Assembly: GCF_005116645.1 (NCBI RefSeq)
Contig: NZ_SWCM01000016.1
Span: forward strand, 1 to 64,000
Reading direction: 5' to 3'
Origin: Desulfopila sp. IMCC35006
Lineage (GTDB): Bacteria; Desulfobacterota; Desulfobulbia; Desulfobulbales; Desulfocapsaceae
DNA: 64,000 nt
Under the pieces are notes generated by a model. The model did not search any database. It worked only from the letters and a program-made list of their open reading frames with translations, and was not told where the DNA came from. Below, piece by piece: positions 16,536-25,342 of this stretch. Each line of letters opens with the position of its first letter. The stretch's first letter is position 1. The translations under genes and the position numbers were made by a program.

Positions 16536-18674
16536 ATGAATCTGTGGACCAAAAAGCATATTGTCACCCTCGCCGTCCTGGCTGCAGTCATTTTTGTCGT
16601 AGCAGCAGTGAACTATCGAATCACGCAGCATATCGTCAACAAAACCATAGCCGCCCAACAGGAAGATCTGGCTGTCAAGGCGGCAAATACCGTGGAAATG
16701 TGGCTCGAGCAGCAGATGAAAATTCTGACTGCTACGGCCGACTCGATTACCCTCTCCGATCTCGGCCAGAACGATGCGACCTTGAAACCACTGAAAATGG
16801 CCATGAAAGCAGGCCATTTCACCGATGTGTATATTGGCAGAGACGATGGGGTATTAATCGATGGCGCAGACTGGCTGCCGCCCGAAGGGTATGACCCGCG
16901 AGCTCGTCCATGGTACCGGCGCGCCAGTGAAACCGGCATGGTCAGTTTTACCACGCCCTATATCGACCTGGTCACCAATAAACTGGTGATCGCGCTGGTA
17001 AAACCGCTGATAGTCAAAGAGAAAACCGTTGCGGTCATGGGGGCTGATACGGTGCTCGACACCCTGGTACAGAATGTTTTAAACTTCAAGGTAAGCGAGA
17101 CCGGCTACGGATTTATTGTCGAAAGAAACGGGACTATCCTGGTTCACCCCAATCAGCGATATGTCATGCGGGAGAAACTGCAGCATATAGAACCTGACCT
17201 GGGAGACAAGCTGGATGGCTTTATCAGCGGCAATCTCGGCACCGTGACCTACCTTGGCAACGACCGGCAGAACCACGTACTCTCCTATAGCCTGATTGCC
17301 AATTCCGACTGGTTCATGTGCGTCACTGCCCCCCGCGACGAGGCCTATTCCCTCACCCGCAAGACGACCATGATTTTTGCAACGGAGGTGGCACTCAAGG
17401 TGTTGAGTATTTTGGCCTTTATCGCCCTGGTGGTTATCGGCGGCAGCGGCCTGCTGCTGTTTTTCTTCAGCAAGCGGTACAGCACGGCAATCCAGCAGCA
17501 CCAGGAAGAGTTGACCGGGATAAATAAGGATCTGGAATGGAACATTATTAAGAGAAAAGAGGTTGAGACCTACTACCAGACCCTGTTTAATGTCGCCAAT
17601 GACGCGATCCTGATCAGCAAGGATTCCCGCATTACCGAATGTAACCATAAGGCTCTCGACACCTTCGGATTCCCCAAAGATATCCTGCTTGAAAAAAGCT
17701 TAATCGATATCTCACCGACGTATCAGCCCGATGGTGTGCTGAGTGACGACAAGCTCCAGGAGATCATGCAGGATTCAGAAAAAGGGGAACAGCAGGCATT
17801 CAGATGGTCGTTTCTCCGGGCCGATGGGACTGAGTTTCCTGCCTCGATAAGCCTGAAGATTTTCCGGCTGGGGGATGAGGATCTCACCTTGTCCAGCATC
17901 AGAGATATCTCCAAAAGGGTCGACGCCGAAGGACAGCTGATGCAGGCCCAGAAAATGGCGGCAGTCGGTGAAATGCTGGCAATCATCGCCCATCAGTGGC
18001 GGCAGCCGCTGAATACTCTTTCCACGTATATTTCCAGTCTGCAGGCCGCGCAGTATAACGATATGCTCAACAAATCGTTTGTCGACAAACTGGTGTCCGG
18101 CGCAAGCGGCCAGATCCATTTCATGTCGAAAACAATCGACGATTTCAGAAATTTCTTCAAACCCTCCAAGTCCAAAGGCCCCGTCGATGTACTCGAAGTG
18201 ATCATCAGTGCGGTCAAGCTGATGGAAGCACAGATGAAACATGGCGGTATCTCGCTGACAGTCAATAACAAGACTAACACCAGTTCCCTGCTGGTCTTCG
18301 GCTATCGCGGAGAATTTGTCCACGTGCTCGTCAATATTATCGCCAATGCCAAAGACGCTATTCTGCAGCATGCGGAAAATGCGCCTGACGAACCGGTGGC
18401 CAAGAAAATCGAAATAACGGTCAGCACTGAGGAACAGACGGTTTTAATAACCATCAGCGACAGCGGCGGCGGCATACCCGAGCATCTGCTGCTGCAGATC
18501 TTTAACCCCTATTTTACCACCAAAGGGGCCTCCTCCGGTACGGGAATGGGGCTGTATATGTCGAAGATGATAGTGGAAAAAGAGATGAACGGTGAACTCC
18601 TGGCCGAAAATACTCCTTTGGGAGCCAGATTCACCATCAAATTGAAAAAAATGATACCAGGAAGTGCGGCATGA
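16536..18674 (+). CDS. dCache-PAS sensor histidine kinase, partner of the downstream NtrC-type regulator
   Basis: A 712-residue membrane kinase. TM1 (~9-30) is followed by a periplasmic dCache domain (~35-285), TM2 (~288-312), PAS (~350-465), HisKA with phospho-acceptor His near 486 in 'IIAHQWRQPLNTL', and HATPase (~585-705) with 'DSGGGIP' and 'GTGMGLYMSK'. The sensor contains Y119-x4-R124-x-W126-Y127 ('YDPRARPWY') and an Asp near 144. This is the pattern of amino-acid-binding dCache_1 domains, so the ligand is probably an amino acid. The stop overlaps the regulator start (ATGA), so the two are co-translated, just upstream of the liv-type transporter. Confidence 0.88.
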   Translation: MNLWTKKHIVTLAVLAAVIFVVAAVNYRITQHIVNKTIAAQQEDLAVKAANTVEMWLEQQMKILTATADSITLSDLGQNDATLKPLKMAMKAGHFTDVYIGRDDGVLIDGADWLPPEGYDPRARPWYRRASETGMVSFTTPYIDLVTNKLVIALVKPLIVKEKTVAVMGADTVLDTLVQNVLNFKVSETGYGFIVERNGTILVHPNQRYVMREKLQHIEPDLGDKLDGFISGNLGTVTYLGNDRQNHVLSYSLIANSDWFMCVTAPRDEAYSLTRKTTMIFATEVALKVLSILAFIALVVIGGSGLLLFFFSKRYSTAIQQHQEELTGINKDLEWNIIKRKEVETYYQTLFNVANDAILISKDSRITECNHKALDTFGFPKDILLEKSLIDISPTYQPDGVLSDDKLQEIMQDSEKGEQQAFRWSFLRADGTEFPASISLKIFRLGDEDLTLSSIRDISKRVDAEGQLMQAQKMAAVGEMLAIIAHQWRQPLNTLSTYISSLQAAQYNDMLNKSFVDKLVSGASGQIHFMSKTIDDFRNFFKPSKSKGPVDVLEVIISAVKLMEAQMKHGGISLTVNNKTNTSSLLVFGYRGEFVHVLVNIIANAKDAILQHAENAPDEPVAKKIEITVSTEEQTVLITISDSGGGIPEHLLLQIFNPYFTTKGASSGTGMGLYMSKMIVEKEMNGELLAENTPLGARFTIKLKKMIPGSAA

Positions 18675-20113
18675 TTACCGAGAAGATGAAACATTGTCCG
18701 ATCCTGCTGGTCGATGATGAGCCGGCGGAACTGGAGGCATACAGCCTTCTGTTGAACTCCATGGGCATGAACAATGTCAAAACCCTCAGCGACAGCCGCC
18801 GGGTGCTGGCGACTCTCGAGAACATGCAGTCCCCGGTGCTGTTCCTTGACCTGAATATGCCGCATATGAGCGGGCAGGAGGTTTTGCGGGAGTTGAAGAG
18901 CAGCAAACCGCAGATCCCGGTCATCATCGTGACTGCCGACTCAGAGATTGAAACAGCCGTCGAGTGCTTAAAACTCGGCGCGCAGGACTATCTTGTCAAA
19001 CCGATCGATCTCAAGATGTTCAGCTCCGCTTTGCGCAACGCCCTGGAAATTGGCTTGCTGCGTAATGAAGTCATGTCTCTCAAGGGTATTTCTTTTGGCA
19101 GCCGGGAGTATACCAACAGGGCTTTTGACCGGATTATCACTAAAAGCCCTCTCATGTTCGGCCTTTTCCAGTACATCGAGTCGATTGCCACAAGCGGCCT
19201 GCCAACGCTGATCCTCGGCGAAACCGGCTCGGGCAAAGAACTCATCGCCAAAGCTATCCACGAGGTAAGCGGCCTGCCCGGGGAATTTGTCGCAGTCGAT
19301 ATATCCGGCCTCGACGATGCGCTGCTCTCCGACACCCTTTTCGGCCATGCCAGAGGCGCGTATACCGGCGCTGACTCAATCAGGGCCGGGATGATCGAAA
19401 AAGCGGCAGACGGCACAATTTTCTTGGACGAGATAGGCGATCTAAGCGAAATATCCCAGGTGAAACTGCTGCGCCTGCTGCAGGAAAAAATCTATTATCC
19501 CCTGGGCTCAGACCAGCCGAAACAGTGCCAGGCGCGTATCATTACCGCGGCCAACAAAGATTTAAGCAAACTCGCCGGACAGGAAGGTGAATTCCGGATG
19601 GACCTGTACTACCGGCTCAGTACCCACCTGATCAAGGTGCCGCCGCTGCGCGAACGGAAAGAGGATATTCCCCTGCTCGTCGAACATCTGATAGCCAGCG
19701 GCGCAAAAGACATGAACAAAGCAGTACCGACCATCAGCCCGAAGGCAATGAGCCTTTTGATACAGCATCCATTCTGGGGGAATGTACGGGAATTAAAGGC
19801 CTATATTTCCGATGCCGTCGCCCGTTGCACCCATGGACACATCCAGGACCATCTTATCGCCGACAGGTTGGCCGGCGGGACCTCTCTGGGCAGAAGCGAT
19901 ATCGTCCGGACGAATCCGCTTGAGGCCCTCTTTGGTCACTTTCCTACCCTTGAAGAACTTGCCGACTATGCGGTTGACACTGCCCTCAGCGCAACAGACA
20001 ACAACCAGAGCCAGGCCGCCGGCCTGCTCGGTGTTTCCCGACAGGCCCTGCATAAACGGTTAAAAAAGAGAAATCCCGTGTCAACCCTGGCTGACAACGT
20101 CAACCAGGGTTGA
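18671..20113 (+). CDS. NtrC-family sigma-54-dependent response regulator
   Basis: A 480-residue enhancer-binding protein. The receiver domain (~8-125) has phospho-acceptor D60 ('LFLDLNMP'). The AAA+ domain (~155-385) has 'GETGSGKE' and the sigma-54 contact loop as 'GAYTGAD', a Phe-to-Tyr variant of GAFTGA. A Fis-type HTH occupies the C-terminus ('NNQSQAAGLLGVSRQALHKRL'-type helix pair). It is co-translated with the dCache kinase. The likely target is the liv operon immediately downstream, which has a -24/-12 promoter and an inverted repeat placed like an enhancer site. Confidence 0.92.
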   Translation: MITEKMKHCPILLVDDEPAELEAYSLLLNSMGMNNVKTLSDSRRVLATLENMQSPVLFLDLNMPHMSGQEVLRELKSSKPQIPVIIVTADSEIETAVECLKLGAQDYLVKPIDLKMFSSALRNALEIGLLRNEVMSLKGISFGSREYTNRAFDRIITKSPLMFGLFQYIESIATSGLPTLILGETGSGKELIAKAIHEVSGLPGEFVAVDISGLDDALLSDTLFGHARGAYTGADSIRAGMIEKAADGTIFLDEIGDLSEISQVKLLRLLQEKIYYPLGSDQPKQCQARIITAANKDLSKLAGQEGEFRMDLYYRLSTHLIKVPPLRERKEDIPLLVEHLIASGAKDMNKAVPTISPKAMSLLIQHPFWGNVRELKAYISDAVARCTHGHIQDHLIADRLAGGTSLGRSDIVRTNPLEALFGHFPTLEELADYAVDTALSATDNNQSQAAGLLGVSRQALHKRLKKRNPVSTLADNVNQG

Positions 20114-20116
20114 CAC
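20078..20116. promoter_or_regulatory. Perfect 13-bp inverted repeat, candidate enhancer (UAS)
   Basis: GTGTCAACCCTGG (20078-20090) is the exact reverse complement of CCAGGGTTGACAC (20104-20116), with a 13-bp spacer. A further half-site GGTTGACA is at 20121-20128. The repeat overlaps the end of the regulator gene and lies about 120 bp before the -24/-12 promoter, a usual distance for NtrC-type binding. No T-run follows, so a terminator is less likely. Confidence 0.65.
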
Positions 20117-20167
20117 GAAAGGTTGACATGCTTCGGCAAAACCTGACGAAACGTCGAGGACGTCGTA

Positions 20168-20206
20168 AAAACTCGTCGCCGGCGTCGTTGCTTGATGCGT
20201 CGGCAA
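20168..20206. repeat. Partial relative of the 41.6-kb palindrome
   Basis: The sequence from 'GTAAAAACTCGTC' to 'CGTCGTTGC' lines up with the left arm of the element at 41633-41759 over about 35 bp with several mismatches. It lies between the liv-regulator inverted repeat and the sigma-54 promoter. It could be a fossil fragment or chance similarity. Confidence 0.4.
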
Positions 20207-20235
20207 AACCATCGTTAGAAAAAAATAAAATGCAA

Positions 20236-20251
20236 TGGCACATAAATTGCT
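20236..20251 (+). promoter_or_regulatory. Sigma-54 promoter (-24/-12) of the liv operon
   Basis: TGGCAC-ATAAA-TTGCT matches the sigma-54 consensus TGGCAC-N5-TTGCW at every fixed position. It lies 64 bp upstream of the livK-like start codon and immediately after an NtrC-family activator gene. Confidence 0.88.
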
Positions 20252-20314
20252 AAAAGAGCAGCATGTAGAACCATCCACGCCAACATGGGCGCAAACCAAA
20301 ACCGAGAGGAACCT

Positions 20315-21550
20315 ATGCAAATTTTACGCAGAATCGTTGTCCCAGCGCTGGCAATCTCTTTGATTGCCGGTTCGTATGCCACCGGTCATGCCGAGAATGT
20401 AAAGATCGGTAACATCATCCCCCTTTCGGGCCCGTCAGCGACACTTGGCCAACAGGGGAAAGCAGCACGTGAAATGGCGGTGGAAGAGATTAACGCCGCC
20501 GGAGGCATCAAGTCTCTGGGAGGAGCCAAATTCGAGCTGGTCTTTGCCGATTCCGAGTCTAAACCGGAAAAAGGTGTCGCCGAGGCAGAGCGCCTGATTA
20601 ATACCGAAAAAGTCAATGTCCTCACCGGCTGCTGGAACAGTGCGGTAACGTATCCGACAACCGCAGTTGCCGAGCGATATGGCATTCCTTTTGTGGTTCC
20701 CGTGTCCGTTTCTGATAAAATCACCGACCAAGGCTTTAAGACCGTCTTCAGGATTGCCGCCAAAGACAGCTGGTGGACCCGTGACCAGTTCGCTTTCCTG
20801 AAGGATATGGAAAAAGAATTCGGCACCAAGGTCGAGCGTCTGGCCTTTGTTTACGAGAATGGCGACTGGGGAAAAGGCTTTGCCGGACAGTGGAAAAAAC
20901 TGGCCGAAGCAGGCGGTTATAAGGTCGTCCTGGATGAGCCGTATCCGTCAACCGCAACCGACCTGAGCCCTGTGGTCCAGAAGATCCGTCGGGCCAAGCC
21001 TGATGTGCTGCTGCTGGTCTCCAACGCAGCCGATGCCATTCTGCTCACCAATACTCTCGCGGATTATAAAGTTAAATTAAAAGCCATCATCGCCAGCGGC
21101 GGCGGCCATGCCGATCCGTCATTTCTCAAAACCACCGGCAAAAATGCCCAGTATCTGTTTGATATTGTTGAGTGGGAAACGGACGTCAACAAACCGGGCG
21201 CCAAAGAAGCAAACGATAAATACAAAGCCAAATACGGCCAGAATCTGACCGGGGAAGCAGTCGACGCCTATGTTGCAATGTACGTGTTGAAAGATGCCCT
21301 GGAACGTGCGGCGTCCCTTGATCCAGAAAAAATAAGAGAAGCGCTTGCTGCCACCAACCTGTCTTCCGGTCCCGGTATGATTGTCGGTTACGATTCGGTA
21401 AAATTTGACAAAACCGGCCAGAACGAAAACGCCTCGCTGGTCATGGTCCAGGTGAACGATACAGGCAAAGGGCTGGAGCGAATCACCATCTGGCCAAAAT
21501 CTGCACGTCGGGCCGGTTACACTCCTGTTTTCCCGATGCCCAATAAATAA
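20315..21550 (+). CDS. livK: Branched-chain amino-acid-type ABC transporter, substrate-binding protein
   Basis: A 411-residue periplasmic binding protein (Peripla_BP_6/Leu-Ile-Val-binding type). A signal peptide covers about 1-25 ('ALAISLIAGSYATGHAE'), followed by 'VKIGNIIPLSGPSATLGQQG' typical of the family. The ATG at 20315 is chosen because GAGAGGA stands just upstream; an earlier in-frame start would break the signal peptide. It is first in a livKHMGF operon under a sigma-54 promoter. The family transports branched-chain amino acids, but also amides, urea and other amino acids, so the substrate is not proven. Confidence 0.9.
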   Translation: MQILRRIVVPALAISLIAGSYATGHAENVKIGNIIPLSGPSATLGQQGKAAREMAVEEINAAGGIKSLGGAKFELVFADSESKPEKGVAEAERLINTEKVNVLTGCWNSAVTYPTTAVAERYGIPFVVPVSVSDKITDQGFKTVFRIAAKDSWWTRDQFAFLKDMEKEFGTKVERLAFVYENGDWGKGFAGQWKKLAEAGGYKVVLDEPYPSTATDLSPVVQKIRRAKPDVLLLVSNAADAILLTNTLADYKVKLKAIIASGGGHADPSFLKTTGKNAQYLFDIVEWETDVNKPGAKEANDKYKAKYGQNLTGEAVDAYVAMYVLKDALERAASLDPEKIREALAATNLSSGPGMIVGYDSVKFDKTGQNENASLVMVQVNDTGKGLERITIWPKSARRAGYTPVFPMPNK

Positions 21551-21571
21551 AAGTATGTAGTTCCATTCATA

Positions 21572-21615
21572 CCGGAGCAGGGGCACATCCCTTGCTCCGG
21601 ATGCTTCCTTTTTTT
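21572..21615 (+). terminator. Attenuating terminator-like hairpin between livK and livH
   Basis: CCGGAGCAGGG pairs with the mirrored CCC-TTGCTCCGG (21572-21600) and is followed by a run of T at 21609-21615. In a binding-protein operon this usually gives more binding protein than permease. Confidence 0.7.
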
Positions 21616-21635
21616 GTATTTTCAGGGAGACAGTC

Positions 21636-22523
21636 ATGTATTACATCATTGAGGACACCATCAACGGCATCCTTATGGGATCTATCTATGGCTTGACGGC
21701 CATGGGGCTGACCATCATTTTCGGGGTACTGAAAGTGGTCAATTTTGCCCATGGTTCAATGTTAATGGTGGGAATGTACCTGGCCTACTGGGCAGTGACC
21801 CTTTCCGGTATGCACCCCTATCTGGCAATCGTCCTCGTTGCCCCGGCCATGTTTCTGTTCGGCTACACCCTGCAGAATTTTGTCATAAAACCGATTTTCA
21901 TCGCCGAAAAGAATGTGCGCGAACCCCTCACCGTCATCATCGTGACCACGGGAATCTGGTATATTCTGGACAATCTGACCCTGCTCATTTTTGGGCCGCA
22001 ATATCGTTCCCTGGCCGATAACCCGCTCAATGGACAAATGCTCGAAATCGGTGAGATGTTCATCTCCGTGCCGAAACTGTACGGCTGCATCACCGCTGTA
22101 ATCACCGCTCTTGGCGTTTACTGGTTCTTCCAGAAGACCGACATGGGCCGGGCGATACGGGCAACGAGCATGGACAGGGAAGCGGCCAGCCTCATGGGGA
22201 TCAATCAGTACAAAATTTATAATGTGGCCTTTGGTATCGGTGCAGCTACCGCCGGGATTGCCGCGGTGACCCTGGTCCCGTTTTACAATGTCTTTCCAAC
22301 GGTAGGTGTCCTTTTCGATATCAAAGGTTTCATTATCGTCGTCCTCGGCGGGCTCGGTTCCATCGGTGGAGCATTGGCCGGCGGTATAATTATCGGCATA
22401 ATAGAATCTGTCGGGCCTCAGTTTATGACGGCCACCTGGACCGAGGCAATTGTCTACGGACTCTTTCTAGTCGTTCTTTTCGTCAAGCCTTCAGGGTTAT
22501 TTGGCCAGAAACATGACTGGTAA
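21636..22523 (+). CDS. livH: ABC transporter permease LivH-type
   Basis: A 295-residue polytopic inner-membrane permease of the branched-chain amino-acid transporter family. It shows the family opening 'INGILMGSIYGLTAMGLTII' and late 'GFIIVVLGGLGSIGGALAGG', the conserved loop that contacts the ATPases, with about eight hydrophobic segments. A GGGAGA ribosome site precedes the ATG. It forms the membrane channel with LivM. Confidence 0.93.
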   Translation: MYYIIEDTINGILMGSIYGLTAMGLTIIFGVLKVVNFAHGSMLMVGMYLAYWAVTLSGMHPYLAIVLVAPAMFLFGYTLQNFVIKPIFIAEKNVREPLTVIIVTTGIWYILDNLTLLIFGPQYRSLADNPLNGQMLEIGEMFISVPKLYGCITAVITALGVYWFFQKTDMGRAIRATSMDREAASLMGINQYKIYNVAFGIGAATAGIAAVTLVPFYNVFPTVGVLFDIKGFIIVVLGGLGSIGGALAGGIIIGIIESVGPQFMTATWTEAIVYGLFLVVLFVKPSGLFGQKHDW

Positions 22524-22547
22524 CCGATAATACGAGGACACATTTCG

Positions 22548-23552
22548 ATGAATTACAAAAACATAAATAAAGTGGCCCTGGTAGCAATCCTGCTTATCGC
22601 CTTCGGCCTGCCGCTTGTTATCCGCAGTGCGACCTACCTGCATATCCTGGTGCTGTTATTTTTCTATGCTTACCTGACCACCAGCTGGAATCTGGTGGGT
22701 GGTTTTGCAGGCGTTCTGCCGCTGGGTCATGCCGCATTTGTCGGCATTGGTGCCTACACCTCGACGATCCTTTTCCTGCAATATGGCATCAGTCCCTGGA
22801 TCGGCATGCTGGTCGGCGGCGTGCTTGCCACCATCGCCGGAATATTGATTGGTCTGCCGACATTTAAAATGCGCGGGGCATACTTTGCTCTTGCCACCAT
22901 TGCCTTTGCCGAAGGATTCAGAGTAATAGTCGAGAATATCGACTACATTGGCCCCTTCAAGATCAACGGCCCACGCGGCCTGCAGATCCCGCCGCTGGAT
23001 ATTGGCCTTGCCAATTTCATGTTCGCCAGCAAGGAGCCCTACTATTATATCATTCTCATCATGCTCGTTGCAGTGGTGGTATTGACCTATGTTATCTCCC
23101 GCTCCAAGCTCGGCTATTATCTCAACGCCGGCGGAGAGGAACCGGAGGCGGCAATGGCGCTCGGGGTAAACGTGGCGAGGGCAAAACTGATCGCCATGGC
23201 GATGAGTTCCTTTCTTACCGCAATGGCCGGCACGTTTTACGCCCAGTTCACCCTCTATATTCACCCGAAGTCAATAATCTCTCTGGATTTATCGTTCGAG
23301 ATCGCCTTTATCGCCCTGATCGGCGGACGCGGCTCGATCGCCGGACCGATCCTTGGTGCACTTTTACTGCGGCCGGTAGGCGATTTCTCCCGTATCTACT
23401 TCGGGGATACCCTGCCGGGTATGCATCTTATCATCTTCGGCCTGGTCCTTATACTGGTCATGCATTACCAGCCCCGAGGCCTGCAGGAGCCGCTCACCCG
23501 GCTCTATAACAACCTGATACGGCGTATAACTCACAATACAACCGGGAGATAG
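22548..23552 (+). CDS. livM: ABC transporter permease LivM-type
   Basis: A 334-residue inner-membrane permease, partner of LivH. Family signatures are 'SWNLVGGFAGVLPLGHAAF', 'TFKMRGAYFALATIAFAE' and the coupling loop 'ALIGGRGSIAGPILGA'. It lies 24 bp after livH and 4 bp before livG in the same operon. Confidence 0.93.
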   Translation: MNYKNINKVALVAILLIAFGLPLVIRSATYLHILVLLFFYAYLTTSWNLVGGFAGVLPLGHAAFVGIGAYTSTILFLQYGISPWIGMLVGGVLATIAGILIGLPTFKMRGAYFALATIAFAEGFRVIVENIDYIGPFKINGPRGLQIPPLDIGLANFMFASKEPYYYIILIMLVAVVVLTYVISRSKLGYYLNAGGEEPEAAMALGVNVARAKLIAMAMSSFLTAMAGTFYAQFTLYIHPKSIISLDLSFEIAFIALIGGRGSIAGPILGALLLRPVGDFSRIYFGDTLPGMHLIIFGLVLILVMHYQPRGLQEPLTRLYNNLIRRITHNTTGR

Positions 23553-23556
23553 GACA

Positions 23557-24282
23557 ATGGTTCTTCTTGAAGTGCGAGGTATGACCAAAGAGTTTGGGGG
23601 GCTGCGGGCCATCGATTCCCTGGATCTGACTATAGAAAAGGGACAGATATTCGGCCTGATCGGCCCAAACGGCGCGGGAAAATCAACCGCATTCAATTGT
23701 ATCGCCGGGGCCTTTGCACCAACTGCGGGTGTCATAACCTTCAACAATGAAACAATAAACGGCCAGAAGCCATGGAATCTGTGCAAGAAGGGGTTGGCCC
23801 GAACCTTTCAGATCGTCAAGCCTTTTGCCTCGAAAAGCGTGCTGTACAACGTAATGGTGGCCAGTTTTGCCACAACCAACAGCCGCCAGGTTGCCGAGGA
23901 AAAAGCCATCAAGGTTCTCGAATCCCTTAATTTTGCTGACAAAAAAGACATCCTGTCTTCAAACCTGACCATCGCTGACCGAAAAAGACTGGAAATAGCC
24001 AGGGCCCTTGCTACGGAACCGAAGCTGTTGCTCCTTGATGAGGTTATGGCCGGGCTCCGGCCCAACGAGGTGGACGAGATGGTCGAGGTCTTGAAAAAAA
24101 TCCGCGAACAGGGGACGACCATTTTTGTCATTGAGCATATCATGCGCGCCATCATGGCCCTGTCCGATCGGATTGTGGTGATTCAATTCGGCAAAAAAAT
24201 TGCTGAAGGCACCCCGAAAGAAATCGCCAACAACGAAAATGTTATCAAGGCTTACCTGGGAGAAGATTATGTCGCTGCTTGA
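23557..24282 (+). CDS. livG: ABC transporter ATPase LivG-type
   Basis: A 241-residue ATPase. Walker A is 'GPNGAGKST'. The usual LSGGQ is replaced by 'LTIADRKRLEIARAL', as commonly seen in LivG proteins that keep only a diverged signature. Walker B is 'LLLLDEVMAGL', with the switch His in 'IEHIMRAIM'. A GGGAGA site precedes the ATG. It overlaps livF by 14 bp. Confidence 0.92.
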   Translation: MVLLEVRGMTKEFGGLRAIDSLDLTIEKGQIFGLIGPNGAGKSTAFNCIAGAFAPTAGVITFNNETINGQKPWNLCKKGLARTFQIVKPFASKSVLYNVMVASFATTNSRQVAEEKAIKVLESLNFADKKDILSSNLTIADRKRLEIARALATEPKLLLLDEVMAGLRPNEVDEMVEVLKKIREQGTTIFVIEHIMRAIMALSDRIVVIQFGKKIAEGTPKEIANNENVIKAYLGEDYVAA

Positions 24283-24979
24283 AATTAATAACATCGACGT
24301 TTCCTATGGCGATGTTCAGGTCATTTTCGATCTGTCACTCAAGGTTGAAAAAGGCGAGGTTGTCAGTATCATCGGCGGCAATGGAGCAGGAAAGTCGACT
24401 TTATTGCGGGCGATCTCCGGCTTGATGCCCGCGTCCTCGGGAACCATTGCCTTCCATGGCGTCCCGATCCAGGCGGAACCTCCAGAGAACGTCGTTGCCA
24501 GCGGTATTATTCACGTCCCTGAGGGACGACGGCTGTTTTCGCTGATGAGCGTCAAGGACAACCTGCTGGTTGGCGCCTATAATAAACGTGCCAACAAGGA
24601 TGTGGCTGAGACACTGAAAAATGTTTACAAGTTGCTGCCTCGGCTGCAGGAAAGAGAAAATCAGATTGCCATGACCCTTTCAGGCGGCGAGCAGCAGATG
24701 GTCGCCATCGGCCGCGGCCTGATGGGACAGCCCCATCTGCTCATGCTTGATGAACCGTCACTCGGCCTCGCGCCCATTCTGATAAAGGATATTTTTGAAA
24801 CTGTCCGCAAGATCGCCGATCAGGGCACAACGGTCCTCATGGTCGAACAGGATGTGAAACATTCCCTCAGTCTCAGTGATCGCGGCTATGTATTGGAACA
24901 TGGCCGGGTGGTCATGGAGGGCAAAGCGGAAGATCTCATTGACGATCCCCATATCAAAGAGGCTTATTTGGGGATATAG
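24269..24979 (+). CDS. livF: ABC transporter ATPase LivF-type
   Basis: A 236-residue ATPase with Walker A 'GGNGAGKST', signature 'LSGGEQQM', Walker B 'LLMLDEPSLGL' and family text 'IIHVPEGRRLFSLMSVKDNL'. The ATG at 24269 is chosen inside the end of livG, since the protein beginning 'MSLLEINNIDVSYG' matches the normal N-terminus; the longer frame upstream is livG read out of frame. It is the last gene of the liv operon and is followed by a strong terminator. Confidence 0.93.
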   Translation: MSLLEINNIDVSYGDVQVIFDLSLKVEKGEVVSIIGGNGAGKSTLLRAISGLMPASSGTIAFHGVPIQAEPPENVVASGIIHVPEGRRLFSLMSVKDNLLVGAYNKRANKDVAETLKNVYKLLPRLQERENQIAMTLSGGEQQMVAIGRGLMGQPHLLMLDEPSLGLAPILIKDIFETVRKIADQGTTVLMVEQDVKHSLSLSDRGYVLEHGRVVMEGKAEDLIDDPHIKEAYLGI

Positions 24980-24996
24980 TGAGATTAGTGAATTAG

Positions 24997-25033
24997 AAAA
25001 ACGTATCTTGTGCTTTCTACAAGATACGTTTTT
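24997..25033 (+). terminator. Terminator of the liv operon
   Basis: A perfect 15-bp stem (24997-25011 with 25019-25033) around a 7-nt loop. The arms begin with an A-run and end with a T-run, so it could terminate in either direction. It lies 17 bp past livF. Confidence 0.88.
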
Positions 25034-25040
25034 CGTGAAT

Positions 25041-25256
25041 GAACTTATCCCGCGAATCTTTTGGGCGGGATTAGTGACCAATTGCCAATGCTCTTGTGCC
25101 CTTTACAAGATAATTATTTCGTGAATGAACTTATCCCGCAACGTTTTTAGGCGGGATCACTACTTTGCAAAACAACTTATCCCCCAAATCTTTTAGGCGG
25201 GATCACTACCTTGCAAAACAACTTATCCCGCAAATCCCTTGGGCGGGATTGGTGAG
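25041..25256. repeat. Four-copy cluster of ATCCCGC...GCGGGAT hairpin repeats
   Basis: Units of ~37 bp start at about 25041, 25127, 25174 and 25220. Each reads AACTTATCCCGC, an ~11-nt variable middle, then GCGGGAT and a short tail; arms ATCCCGC and GCGGGAT pair. Units 2-4 are joined by 'TTGCAAAAC' or similar. Spacing is uneven (86, 47, 46 bp) and the middles are too short for CRISPR spacers. A second small hairpin (CTTGTGCCCTTTACAAG) lies between units 1 and 2. Confidence 0.78.
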
Positions 25257-25303
25257 TTAGGGATAATTTTTCTAATGCTTTCTACAAGTTAATTATTCAA
25301 CAA

Positions 25304-25326
25304 GTTCCCATGCACCGCATGGGAAC
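25304..25326. terminator. Hairpin before the 3' end of the ArsC-like gene
   Basis: GTTCCCATGC (25304-25313) pairs perfectly with GCATGGGAAC (25317-25326) around a 3-nt loop. It lies just past the stop of the minus-strand ArsC-like gene and probably ends that transcript; on the minus strand a short AT-rich stretch (AATAATTAA) follows. Confidence 0.6.
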
Positions 25327-25342
25327 CAGCTGCACCAGCGTC

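Noticed and set aside
16193-16894. 233-residue frame upstream of and overlapping the dCache kinase
   Set aside because: It overlaps the kinase in another frame, has no RBS, and has a composition typical of a shadow frame.
25041-25256. CRISPR array
   Set aside because: Repeats diverge, spacing is irregular (86, 47, 46 bp), the variable parts are inside the hairpin, and no cas gene is near.
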